Shown here piece by piece: positions 40,528 to 52,473 of a stretch of 64,000 bases of DNA; position 1 is the stretch's first letter, and every line of letters begins with the position of its first letter. The notes below the pieces were generated by a model. The model was not told the DNA's origin, ran no database searches, and saw only the letters and a list, made by a program, of their open reading frames with translations. Position numbers and translations under genes: made by a program. Source of the stretch: Dermatophagoides farinae (Eukaryota; Arthropoda; Arachnida; Sarcoptiformes; Pyroglyphidae); the NCBI RefSeq assembly GCF_024713945.1, contig NC_134677.1:1367001-1431000 (forward strand), read 5' to 3'.

Positions 40528-40539
40528 TGGTGTAAATGG
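40528..40539 (+). promoter_or_regulatory. RNA polymerase III A box of tRNA-Gln
   Basis: TGGTGTAAATGG fits the internal A-box consensus TRGYNNARNNG and lies in the D arm. Confidence 0.75.
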
Positions 40540-40558
40540 TTATCACTTTGGACTTTGA

Positions 40559-40637
40559 ATTTTAATTTTGGATTTTCAATAATAATCATCAAAATGTACA
40601 ACATGGATGAATATGAATATGAAAAAAAAAAATGGTG
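40559..40637 (+). other. tRNA-Gln intron
   Basis: A 79-nt AT-rich insertion between canonical positions 37 and 38. It contains CAAAA (40590-40594) that could pair with the anticodon region, as expected for the bulge-helix-bulge that tRNA endonuclease recognises. It also contains a poly-A run. Confidence 0.85.
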
Positions 40638-40651
40638 ATCCAACAATCCGA

Positions 40652-40660
40652 GTTCGAATC
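40652..40660 (+). promoter_or_regulatory. RNA polymerase III B box of tRNA-Gln
   Basis: GTTCGAATC matches the core of the B-box consensus GGTTCGANNCC and forms the T loop. Confidence 0.8.
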
Positions 40661-40688
40661 TCGGTGGTGCCTATGAATTAGGAATTTC

Positions 40689-40693
40689 TTTTT
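40689..40693 (+). terminator. Pol III terminator of tRNA-Gln
   Basis: A T5 run 17 nt after the tRNA 3' end, with a second T5 run a few bases later. Confidence 0.65.
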
Positions 40694-42212
40694 AGATTTT
40701 TCCACTTAGAAATACTTACTTGAAAATAAAGATGCTCTAAGCAAAAAATAAAAAAAAACGAGTAGCATTGCCTGATGATCAAGATGATTATGATGATCAC
40801 CTCACACACACATCAGATGCAGAGTTATTTTTAACAGTTAAAAAAAATGCAAACGTTTCTGTATTTATTTATCGCTCACAATGATCATCAATACACTGAT
40901 GATTCCAATTTTCTTTTGATTAATTGAATAATTACAGGTTCTAAGCATCATCATCATCATCATCATCATGATCATTTTTGATTGATTTCACAAATATATC
41001 AAATGACGGCCATTCAAATTATGTGGTCGTGTGTTCATTCACATTCACCATAACAACAAATGAATGACATTAGTTTTAAATTCATCATTTAACAATGATA
41101 AATACAACCAATGGTGGTTTAGAAAAAAAAATTAAAAAAAATTGAAGAAATCGATCATCAATAAATTGCTTGAACCAATTTAGCTTGATTAATATCCACT
41201 AATTGGATTCTTTTTATTTTTTTTTCTTCAAAATGTATTTCACCATACCGATATAAATCATTGGAAGTAAAAAAAAACTGACCATGATGATGAAAAATTC
41301 ATTGCTTCATTTCATCCACAAATGAAAAATATTATCAAATCGATCCATTTGTTCTGTTCGTTTTATTTGTAATTGAATCAATTTAATAAATTACCATTGA
41401 TGATGATAATGGATGTTGGCGAACAAAAAAGAAAAAAAAAATGATTACTTTACAAACGGAATATCAATGTTAATGATATGATATATCCAGTCAGTCAGTC
41501 AGTCATCATTTTCGATTGATGATGCTAATCATCATCATCAATTGTCCAGGTTCTTAGAAATGTTTTTTATTTATTCATTTCCCATCTTTGACGCCTGGTA
41601 ATTTGTTGTTGTTGTTGCTGTTGTTGTGGTCAGCTTCATTGGACATGTTATCAATTTTTTTTGCTCATTTTAAAATAATTGTTTTCTGAAGTTTTTTTTG
41701 ATGAAAAAAATGAATAGATGATGGCTAGTATAATAAGTAAGTTTTCTGTCCAGGGATCGATTGTTTGATAGCTGATCAAAACCAGTGAAGAAAAGAAAAA
41801 AAATTAATTGCATTGAAAATCACCAACCAAAAAATAAAGAAACGGGAATCAATTCTCGAGCGCCCGAATTAAACTTGTGGTTGTTGAATTCAAAAAAAAA
41901 AAAAACAAAAAAAATCACTTGACCTTTAAATTATCACTTGCACTCTGAAATGATTTTATATTTTATTTTCTGATCATTATTATCATCATCATCATCATCA
42001 TCATAGTTAAATAACCACAACAACAACCACCACCACCACCACTGTACACAATTGCCAATATTTCATTGATGATGATGATGATGGGTCATCGTATCCATCC
42101 ATCGACTTCATCTTATGGGGCATAATCTCTTTTTTTTCTATATATTCAATGACGACAAACGATTCACATTTGGATGGTGATGGTTGTTTCTTTCTTTCAA
42201 ATTTTTCGTTTT

Positions 42213-42238
42213 GGATGGATGGATGGATGGATGGATGG
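42213..42238. repeat. (GGAT)6 microsatellite
   Basis: A tetranucleotide GGAT run, read as CATC/ATCC on the other strand. Confidence 0.93.
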
Positions 42239-42825
42239 TAAAAAAAAAATTGGCCCATCAATTATTGGCCTGTTGTTGTTGTTGTTGTTGTTTGTTGCCA
42301 TATCGAATTGAGCGAAAAAAAAATGTGTTTGAAATAATTTTTTTTTCTTTGCATCATCATCATCATTTATCTGTCTATTATGTAAATGTCGTTTTTTTGT
42401 TTGTGTGTGTGTATAGATGTGGTAGAAGAAGAAAATAAGGAAGACAACAGACACATTTATCGTATCCATGTATGCCATATCATATTGTATGTATATATGA
42501 TTGGTGGATGAATTATAATTTAATTGGTGGTGATTAAAAAAAAAAAACACTGAAGAAAAATTGGACATTCAATCACAAACAACCCACATCTTAATTGTTT
42601 TTGGCCAATAGGCATATATATTTGGTAATTGGTAAATAAAATTGAATTCAATTCAATTCAATATTAAATCGATTTTTCAAAATTTTGAAATTGATTGATT
42701 CTCCACTCATTGATTGTTGTTGTTGTTGTTTTGGTTGTTTTATATTCAGTAGATGATTAACTTTTTCATGTTTTATGAGCAAAGAAAACCTATTAATCAT
42801 TTGGTAATCAAAGAAAAAAAAAATT

Positions 42826-42830
<5 letters not shown>

Positions 42831-42862
<32 letters not shown>
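42831..42862. repeat. (CT)16 microsatellite
   Basis: A pure CT run, followed within 200 bp by two CA runs at about 42904-42925 and 43017-43043. Confidence 0.95.
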
Positions 42863-42866
<4 letters not shown>

Positions 42867-43017
42867 AACTAGATATGTGTGTATGATATAAATTCACAAA
42901 TGTCACACACACACACACACACACAAACAATTTTTTTACTTTTGAATTTTTTTTTTGGTTTTTTCTTGCCCAGAGAATCGATGATAATAATCGATTTATC
43001 ATCATTTTCGCATACAA

Positions 43018-43048
<31 letters not shown>

Positions 43049-43101
43049 AAAAGAGATAGAAAAAGATGTATTCATCATGAGGGTTAAGAGTTCATCGTCA
43101 T

Positions 43102-43124
43102 AAGGTTATATGTCATATAACCTT
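43102..43124. other. 23-bp palindrome with AGGTTA/TAACCT ends
   Basis: AAGGTTATATG, one T, then CATATAACCTT: an 11-bp perfect inverted repeat with a single-base centre. The outer hexamers resemble nuclear-receptor half-sites but the spacing is 9, which is not a standard response element. Confidence 0.75.
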
Positions 43125-45413
43125 TGTATGTAGTAGTAGTAGTAGTAGCCATATTCGGTAATCTGTGATGTGATTTTTTTTTCTTCTTTTTCTTCTTCAT
43201 GATGATGATGATGAAAAATAAAGTTCCGTAAATGTAAATGTGACTGTTGTTATATTCCTTTTAATTAATGGCCTGTGGTTTTTCAACAAAAAAAAAAAAA
43301 AAGATTCTCTTTTTCTTTCTTTCAAAATCTCACCTGACATCAGAAATTTTTTTTTTTTTGTTGCTGGTAGTTTTCTCCATCGCCTTTTCAAACAATAACA
43401 ATCAATAATCAGTGTTGTTGGTGTTGTAAATTGTAAATCTTTTTTCGCTCTCTCTCTCTTCTAGGCTTGACAATCACCTTGTTATCGAAATCTTTTTTTT
43501 TCTTGTATCGAAAAAGGTCAAATGGTTTTTGATTGTCCAGAAAATTGATGTGTCTTTAGTGTCATTCGCTTCTTCTATTCAGCATCTTGACACCTTTGTG
43601 TATGAATTTACCTTTAAAAAATCAAACTGACAAAATTTCTATTGACTAAATATTCGATGGTTTTGTTTTGTTTTTCTCTTTACTTTTACTTTTTATTTAC
43701 TGGTGAAAAAAAAACACAGTGGACATTATTATCACTTACTTATCTTTAACTTTGAATTTATGTCTTTTTTTTTCTTGTAAATAGCTAGCTAGCTTGGTGT
43801 GTGTGTAACCCACCACAGTAGCTTTACTACGATGGATATAACCAATAATATATGAACCATGATCACCACAGGTCATCTTTTTCATCATTCTGATTTGATA
43901 ACAAGAACAAGAACTGTTGGTGGTAATCATTATTATTATATGTCCATCGAACTTGTAATTAATCAAATCAAATTGAATAAAAAAAACCATAAAGATTTCG
44001 GACAACAGAAAAAATTTTTTTTTTTTTTTTTTTTTGGTAACTTGAGATTATTGAATTTTGTTGAAAACCAAAGAAAAAAAAAATTTTCTTTTAATCCTCC
44101 TAAAAATATTGGATTTTTGCAATCACCACCACCATCACCAACAGTTGTCAAATCATTCGTTTATTTTTTTTCACCCATAAAAAAATTAACTATGACCTTC
44201 TCACACTTACGCCACCACCCCCATTAATTAGGTCATTCAATAGTTAATTTTCTGCTTTTCTGGCTTCCCCATTTTGTTTATGGTGATGGTGGTTAATGGT
44301 TTCGGTTTCATTTTTAGTTTTTTTTTTATTTTTTTTCGCTTAAATTTAGCCATTAGGATTTTTTTTCATTCAGTTTCAATCTTGTAATTAATCAAATGTC
44401 GCACACATTGGCTTCGGTTGATTAGTTGATTTGTTGTTGTTTTTTTTCTCTTTTTTTCAAAATATCTGGATCAATATCTGGCCATTTTTGTTTCATTTTG
44501 ATCACCAACAACTTAATGCTTAAACGCCTACATACACACACAGACACAGAAAAAAATTAACACATGCAAGCAGTAGATTGTTTTGAATCTTTATTACAAA
44601 CAAAAAACAACAACCACCTACGCACAATATTCAACATTAGACAAGTTGATTTATTTCATTTTTCTCTCTCTCTCTCTATCTGTTTTACTGTTGTAATTTT
44701 TCATGATAATGTTTTTTTGTCGTTGTTGTCGTCGTCGTCGTTGTTGTGGTTAGTTAGTTAATAGCAAAAAAAAAAAAAAAAATTCTTGTTCTATCCACTA
44801 ATCGATTCGTATTGGTATTTTTTTTTGTTTATTTGTTTGTTTGGTTATGCAAGGTCCATTTAAATCATTGTATTTTAATCAATGTTTTAAATGTGTCAAC
44901 CGTGGTCAACATTCAAAAGTCGATAATTGTGTGTGTCTGTGTGTGTCACCCATGAAAATATCATCATCATATACGTTTAAAAGAAAAGCAAAACAACAAA
45001 CCCCTTGACACACTTAATTATCAAGATGAGTAATGTTTGTCCGTGTGTGTGTGTGCGTGGGTGGCTTTTATACCCTTTTTGATTCTTTTTTTTTCTTCAT
45101 TACATGAATGACTCATTCAAATGATTGTGATATATATTTTTTTTTTTTTGGTCCTAGAAAATGACGACGATGACGGCAAAAAATCATTTTTTTTCTGTCT
45201 GTCTCTCTCTCTATCGATTGAATAATGATCATTTTATTACCATGATTCCCGATTGATTATGTTGTGCGTGTGTGTGCGAGTAAGTGTCAATTGTTTGCAA
45301 TACAGGAGTAGAAACAAAAAAAAAAAAAATTTTTTGCCCGTACTCAAAGGCTATATATCTCTATATATCACAATTACCGATATAACCATATGATTTGTAT
45401 TGATCCGATTTAC

Positions 45414-45416
<3 letters not shown>

Positions 45417-45472
<56 letters not shown>
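45417..45472. repeat. (CA)28 microsatellite
   Basis: 56 bp of pure CA, the longest uninterrupted dinucleotide tract in the window. Confidence 0.97.
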
Positions 45473-45473
<1 letters not shown>

Positions 45474-46130
45474 CAGAAAAAAAATGAAAATTACATTGAT
45501 TGGATCCAGCCTTTTTATCTCTCTCTCTCTTGTGTATATTGGATTTATATTCATCTTTTATTCGCTGTATTTATAATGGATCAAAAAAAAAAAACATTGA
45601 ACATACGGTATAGAGATCCAGGAACAATCCATAAAAAAAATTGGCTTATGTTTTATATGATCGGCCAAAATAATGATTCAAATATCATTTTTGTATATAC
45701 AAATCGGATACAACCTCTCATATAATAATAATTTCATGGCAAATATAATTTAATTTACAAAAGCGAAAATTATGATTTTCAGATTTTCATATTTTTTTTT
45801 TTGATTTATGTTTTTTAGATGATCGCTTAATTGTCCGCCGGGCTTGATATATTCATATTTTCGGTTTTTTTTTTTTTTTTTTTGGTTATTGTTGTTGTTT
45901 TGCCTATATAAATCGGATTGCCCAAAAAAAAAAAAAAATTGTATTCAGGAGACCAATGACTACTACATGCTACTACTGCTGCTGCTGTTTTACGCCAACG
46001 CAAACCACAAAACGCATATCAATCATAAACTGAGACATTGACACTTGCTTGGTTATATATATGATTTCATTTTATTCAGATTTGTGATATGTTCCAAAAA
46101 AAAAAATGTTCCATTCATTATTAGCTTTGC

Positions 46131-46162
46131 CCAAAGAGTTATAACTCTTTTTTTTTCTTTGG
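46131..46162. other. 18-bp perfect palindrome inside a CCAAAG/CTTTGG repeat
   Basis: AAAGAGTTATAACTCTTT (46133-46150) is a perfect palindrome. CCAAAG at its left edge pairs with CTTTGG at 46157-46162, giving a second possible stem. Confidence 0.7.
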
Positions 46163-49100
46163 TGATCTGATGTGCGATGTTTGGTGAAATTGTCTGCCAT
46201 TATAACTGGTAGTGGATGTGGATTCTTTTTTTTTTGACATCCAAATTTTTTTTTCTTTTGCTTGTTTGTTTGTTTGATTGATTTGTTTTTAGCGTTTTTT
46301 TTTCGTTCATATATTCAATTTCTCGACTTTTGGCAATTTTTTTTTCTCGTGTATTAGTATGGGGGGTATCGCGGATGATGATGAATTGTGATCAACAACA
46401 ACAACAACGACCAGTCATATATATATGGAAATAATAATTTTCATTCGGTCCAATGGATTCAATTTGACTCGATGACTCGATGATGATGATGATGAATCCT
46501 TTGAGGTCTAATATTATCACCCACACACACATACACACACACATGCTATGATCATCATCATTGTCTGGTTGTTTTTGTTGTTGTATTTTTGTCAATTCAA
46601 CTAAAATGGAACAGATGAATACCGTCTCGTTTTTAGAAATGATCGATCATCGATGCAACAACGTCAACAACAACAACAACAACAACAACAATAACAAAAA
46701 TGGAAGGACACGGTTTTTCTATCTCTTTTTTCACCATTATTAGCTTCTGGTGATGTCTAAATTTAATTTTGTTGTTGTCACTTGTCAATCCTTTTATATA
46801 TATATATGCGATTCAGAAATATTACCATTTGGTATCATTTTTGGTTTATGAAAAGTTTAGAATAAAAAAAGGGTTTGTTTCCCATTGACAATTCAATTCA
46901 ATTCAATTCAATTTAATTTATGAATTTTCATCATTAGATCATTGCGTGACTATAGATTGATTTTGTTTGTATTTTTTTTTCTTCATTTTGTTTGGAAAAA
47001 AATTGATTAATGTAAATTTTTTCTTCTTGTTCAAAAATGTAATTGAATTTTTAAATGTAATCATCAACTTGAATTCAATCATACACAATCTGTAATAATC
47101 ATCATCATTTATGAATGTAACTCGTTCAAACAAAAAAAAAACTGGAACAAACTAGACGATACAGAATAAAACATGTGTCATTTTCATAATATTTATTGGG
47201 GACATCTGTCATCATCATCATCATGATTATCATCAATGTGTCATCATTGAACTATTGGTCAATTTTTTTTTTTTTATTTTTATTTCTGCTTGGTTGATTG
47301 TAAACACACACACACCTTTCCTGTTGTAATTCTGTGTGTGTGTGTGAGTGTGCCAATTATATAAACAATTGTTGTGAATGTTTGTTTTCAATGATTGCAC
47401 TTGATGAATGAATGAAAAAAAAACATCTCTTATCATCCATATATATTATAAATATGATTCTTATGTTATGTATCAGTGGAAAACAATTGAATTTTTAAAC
47501 TACAACAACAAGGTGATGACATGTGTTTGTGTGCAATGACAGAGACGATGATGATGATGATGATGATGATATAATGATAGCATTTGATTTACTTTTTTTT
47601 CTGGATTCTGGTTTTTGTTCCAACAATGAATTGACCGATTCTGAAGTGTGTGTGTGTGTGCGTTGATGGAACAAGTGAATTTTGAGATTAATATATTTGA
47701 TTTTCATTCAAGATTTATTATATATTATATGATTGATGAATGATAAAGTTTTTCAAGTGCGTGTTTTTTTTGTTTTGTTTTGTTTTGAAAATATGATTTT
47801 CGTAATTGAAATAAAAAAAAATTCAGGTTAACCATTCAAGTGGTAATAATGTTATCAATGGAAATAATAGATGTCGGTACTTCAAAAAATAAATAAATTT
47901 TCAATAAATCAATCAATCGAAATGTGTATTGCACTTGTCTAACTGCATTTTAATTCGAAATATGTCCACCAGCAGATGACATTCATGTTTTGTTTCATTT
48001 ATTTTTTTCAAATGAAAAAAAAATAAACCAAAAATACCGACAAACAAACAATATGAAAACCAATATGGAAAACACCAAACATATAGTGTCGATTTTGGTA
48101 TTTTTTTTCCTTTTCTTTCTCTCTCTCTCTATTTTATTTGTGTGTGTATGTTTCTTCGGACCTACAAACAAACACCAAACACCAAACAACAACAACAACA
48201 ACAGCTTGGCTTTGAAGTTTCATTCATCATTCATTCATTCATTTCGTTGAGAAATTTTTATAGTGTCAGTTTTTTTTTCTACACGATGGTCATTTTAAAT
48301 TTTTTCTTCTTTTTGGATTTTTTTTTTTTGATCACAAACAAACAAGGTCAACTTTGTGTGCGTGTGTGTGTGATCAATCGATTTTTGGCTCTATATTTTT
48401 TGTTGTTTGTTTCGCAATGAATTTCAAGACGATGAATAATCCAAGTCCAAGTCAATCGATGAGTCATCACTTTTTTCTGTGTGATTTACGAATTTACGGA
48501 CAAAAGAAAAAAAAACCCAAGTACAGAACATCATAATATGAGAATCAGAAAAAAATCAGAAGAAAAGAAAAGCCGAAAAATGACACTGTTTTCTTTTTTT
48601 GAACATTTATGACTTTAATGCCACAACAAAAAAAAACAACATGATGGTCATTTCTTTTGTCCGATTAATATGACTTCTGGGTGGTAAATAAAATAAAATA
48701 AAAATAAGACCCTAATTCATATTACATTCCATCATCATCTTATCATTTGCATTTTTTTTTTAGTTTTGCACTTTCATTTGTTTCAACAACGAAAAATGAA
48801 AATATCCACTATACTCATCACGTGTGTGTGTGTGTTCGGCATTCTTTGAACGTAAAAAATAAAAAAAAAGAGAAAAAGAAGGTTTCTTTCAAACAAACAA
48901 ATAGATCAATAATTTTTTGCTTCATTTTTCTAACTCTTACAATGATGATTTATGCATTTTATATAATCCACATCTACATACATATGCCGAAAAGCTCGTT
49001 GTTGTTGTTGTTGTTGTCTATGAAAAAGCAGTGGTCAGGCTAGTTTTTTATTTTTATTTTTTTACAACAATGGCCGAAGAAAAAATAAATGTAAAATCAA

Positions 49101-50994
49101 TTGTCCGATCGATTAATTAATTTATTTTTTTATCCAATAAATCAATAATGTGTGTGTGTGTGTGCATGTTTATCATTATCGTTATCGTTACCGATTTGAT
49201 ACAATTCATAACACCATTAAAATGTGATTTAGTAATAGCTCCCAATACAATTTTGGTTGTTGATGTTGGAAAAATTTTAATTAAAAATTTAGGCGTTGTT
49301 TATTTGTTTGTTTGTTTGTTTGTTGATATCGACATCACCACCAACACCACCACCACCATCGACATCAACTAATATATAGATAGATTAATTGTCTGTTAAT
49401 GACTATATGACCTGTGTTCAATGATCTAAAGATCATCATCATCATCATCACAGCAGTAGCAAACATCCCTCTGATGACCTTATGATGATGATGATGATGA
49501 TGACTGCTTGATCTTCACCGATCTTTGATCGTTCACCTTTTTTTATACGATATATAATTATCTATTGTGGATGGATATATGTGGTGATGTCAAACACATG
49601 ATGCTAACACTTTTTTTTTCTTCCACAATTCACCATCATCATCGATGGTAATATCAATTAATCAAGTTTTTCTTATTTTCCTTGCTTTCGAACAACAACA
49701 AAAAAAAAACACCCGGGCAATTCAGATGATGATGATGAAAACGGTGAGGTGATTGGAAATAAATTGCTCGTTTCAGTTTTTATTTTTAAACATTGTCCAT
49801 TTTCATCATGATGCCCAACATCATCATCATCATTCGGGATTTGAATTTGATTTTTTTTTGTCAGGTTAATTATAATAATTCTGGCTTCTCTTATCATATC
49901 AAACGAATTTTTTTCCTCTTTCGTTTACAATTTGTTTTAGATCGATGATTGATTGATTGATTCATTCATTCGATTATGATGATGATATTGAATTGTAAAA
50001 CAATTGATGATTGGTTTCATTTACTTACGAATGGCACCAAGATCGATTTTCATCATTATCTGATTTTTTCGAATCAAAATCCAATTTATATAATTTATTT
50101 TCCATTACAAAATGTGTCACTGCTAATGGACATTGGTCAGTGTGTGTGTGTGTGTGTGACACATTCTTGGATTTTTTCTTTTATTTATTTTCTACTGAAA
50201 TTTTGAATGTGAAAATGAAATGAATGAAAAAAAAACTGTTGTGTTACACATGTTTCATCAGCTGCAACATTTCGATATGGCTTCCACTAAGCATGATGTA
50301 ACAAAAAAAAAAACAAAACAAAACAAAAAATTAGCTGCTGTGCGTATGTGGGTGCTGCTAATAAATCTTTTTTTTTTGGATGGCAACTTTGATTAAATGT
50401 ATGTGTGTGTGTGACCAATGGTCAGCCACTGTTACGGTGATACTGGTGATGGAAATCAAATGGATGAATCAGATGACCAGATGGTTTGACGTGTTGATTT
50501 ATATCAATTTTTTTGTTCTGTTGTTGTTCTAAAGAATGGTGAAATTTATTTTCAACACACACACACACAGACACCCATGAATATAACAGTAATGTACATG
50601 ACATGACATGACTATGACATAATTGATCTTGAATTTGTTTTTTTTCGTATGCCACACCAAAAAAAAAAAAAAAAAAAACATCTCTAGCTACCTAAAAAAA
50701 AACTAACTAACTATTATTAACTTCACTCTTATCCGTTAGAAAGTGGACAGTTTACATTTTGATCGTTTTGATTGACCGGACAGGTCAAACAATATATGTG
50801 TGCATAGTGTGTGACACATACTCACCATAGTGTTGACCAAAACAAAACAAAAAAACAGACAAACAAACAAACAAGTTTTTGTCGCTGTTTATTTCCATAA
50901 GCTTTTAATTAATTATACATACATTTCACATATATCATAAATCCAAAATCATTTGGGACATAATCATCATCATCAGTATTGTTCATATTGGTAT

Positions 50995-51375
50995 CTATAG
51001 AATACCGTCGCTACCATGTATGTCTACACACACACACACACACACACACACCATAGTAGTCCATAAGTCATAATAATAATAATATCCAGTGGGTAGTAAA
51101 TCATTTGTGTCTTTTGTTTTTGACAATGGCCCTAGTGTATGAATAATAAATTGAATGTCATTTTCTGTTTCTCTCTCAATAGCAATATAGAATTTATTGG
51201 CAAAAATACACACATGTATGAATGGCGCCAATAATTTAAAGCTGTGAAAATAGAAAAACTTTAATCTTTCACAATTAAATTTTAAATCCAGTGATTTTTT
51301 TTCTACTGTATATACAATATAGACACCAAAAACACATTCAATGTCCAGATGTTCAATATTGTTGTCCATTTTCAT
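50995..51375 (-). CDS. Hypothetical open frame, 126 aa, possibly part of a gene or pseudogene
   Basis: I do not recognise this. From the ATG at 51375 the minus strand is open to a TAG at 50995. Residues 1 to about 108 are free of simple repeats and varied, including stretches such as FIHVCIFANKFYIAIERE, unlike the repeat-driven frames around it. The last part runs through a CA/TG tract (VCVCVCV), so a real exon would more likely end at the GTGTGT donor-like site at about 51051. The same frame is also open upstream to a strong acceptor-like GTTTGTTCCAG ending at 51581, interrupted only by one TGA at 51441-51439. That pattern fits an internal exon of a decayed gene or an unspotted intron as well as it fits chance. 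No domain or signal peptide is seen. Confidence 0.3.
   Translation of the reverse strand: MKMDNNIEHLDIECVFGVYIVYTVEKKSLDLKFNCERLKFFYFHSFKLLAPFIHVCIFANKFYIAIERETENDIQFIIHTLGPLSKTKDTNDLLPTGYYYYYDLWTTMVCVCVCVCVDIHGSDGIL
51027..51051. repeat. (CA)n microsatellite
   Basis: About 12 CA units at the 3' end of the hypothetical minus-strand frame. Confidence 0.93.
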
Positions 51376-52068
51376 TATGACATGTTGATGATGATATTGA
51401 ACAACATGATGATTTGAAATGTTATACAAACATAAAGATCAAAGGTAATAATTAAGGCTTTTTTTTACATAATTCATATAATCATCAGAATAATGCACAC
51501 ACACAAACACGGCGAAAACTACACTACTGCCAATGTTTAATCTCTGTTTGCTGTTCCATGTTCCATAATAATAATCATATCTGGAACAAACAAAAACGGG
51601 CAAATAGGCAAATAAACAAACAAACAAACAAAAAAAATGAACAAATCTTCCGCCCGATGTTTATCTTGTCACTTTACATCTATTATCCATTATTATTGAT
51701 CTGAAATGGAAAAAAAAATTTTTTTTTTTGTTTACCCAAATATCATTTTTTCGCTTGCTTGTTGGGTTTCTTATTTTACATTCACTTTTCATTATCATCC
51801 TTTTTTTTGGTGCACCAGCAACAAAAAAAAGCCATATAATCTTCATTGTAATAATAATAATTCATTTTGGCCATTTTTTCATTTATGATTATTTACCATA
51901 TGGATTTTTTTTTGGTTGTTTATGGTCGAACCTTGTTTCTGTGTGTGCATATATAATACACTTGTGCTACCAGGTTTTTTTGCACTTTTTTTTTGGCCCC
52001 AAAAATCATCATCATTCATTTATAATTGCCCACGTGTTCGCATACACAACAAGGTCAAACAATCTTTC

Positions 52069-52078
52069 TGTGTGTTTG

Positions 52079-52174
<96 letters not shown>
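52069..52174. repeat. 106-bp TG array with an 18-bp higher-order period
   Basis: The TG tract is interrupted by TTT at 52075, 52093, 52111 and 52129, exactly 18 bp apart, and then continues as pure TG to 52174. An 18-bp minisatellite has therefore expanded inside a microsatellite. All frames through it (VCVCVF or THTHK) are artefacts. Confidence 0.95.
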
Positions 52175-52175
<1 letters not shown>

Positions 52176-52473
52176 TTCGTGGATAAACATTCCCGGAAAC
52201 CTGTGTTGATATAAACAAATCCAACAACAAACATTGTATATCATGTAATCTGAATCTGGAATGGAAATTGGAAATTGGTTTTTTGGATGGTCAAAAAAAA
52301 AAAAGATTTTTTCCCTTTGTAAATCGATTCTCGATTCTTGCATTGACCATAATCTAATTAGTAAATTTTTATTCTTTTCTTTAATTGAATTTCATGAAAA
52401 TTATAATTCTCTCTTGAAAATTGATTGATTGATCGATGATTGTTGCTGTTTGTTGTTGTTGTTTGGTGAGTTT

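Larger units (their letters stand above)
40521..40672 (+). tRNA. tRNA-Gln (anticodon TTG) with a 79-nt intron
   Basis: 5' exon 40521-40558 and 3' exon 40638-40672 make a 73-nt tRNA. Acceptor stem GGCGCCA pairs with TGGTGCC (one G-T), with discriminator T as in metazoan tRNA-Gln. The D arm lies in TGGTGTAAATGGTTATCAC. The anticodon stem TTGGA/TCCAA encloses loop CTTTGAA with anticodon TTG at 40555-40557. The T arm is CCGAG-TTCGAAT-CTCGG. The intron sits between positions 37 and 38, the canonical place. The near-identity to the metazoan Gln consensus in both halves, and the pairing of the anticodon stem only after removing 79 nt, make the assignment strong. Encoded CCA is absent, as expected in a eukaryotic nuclear gene. 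It stands alone with no neighbouring tRNA. Whether it is expressed is not shown. Confidence 0.9.
40710..50980. other. Repeat-rich stretch without a recognised gene
   Basis: Holds (GGAT)6 at 42213-42238, a (CT)16/(CA)n cluster at 42831-43043, a 23-bp palindrome at 43102-43124, (CA)28 at 45417-45472 and an 18-bp palindrome at 46133-46150. Frames with gene-like composition occur near 43814-43889 (minus, flanked by AG and GT), 44564-44660, 49148-49290 and 49976-50130 (plus). None can be tied to a known family. Confidence 0.45.

Noticed and set aside
44880-44950. Zinc-knuckle-like CFKCVNRGQHSKVDNC (plus strand)
   Set aside because: The spacing is C-x2-C-x5-H-x5-C, not the CCHC knuckle C-x2-C-x4-H-x4-C, and no Gag or polymerase sequence flanks it.
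52012-52343. His-Thr-repeat and Val-Cys-repeat open frames on both strands
   Set aside because: They are translations of the TG/CA array at 52069-52174; every frame through it is open.
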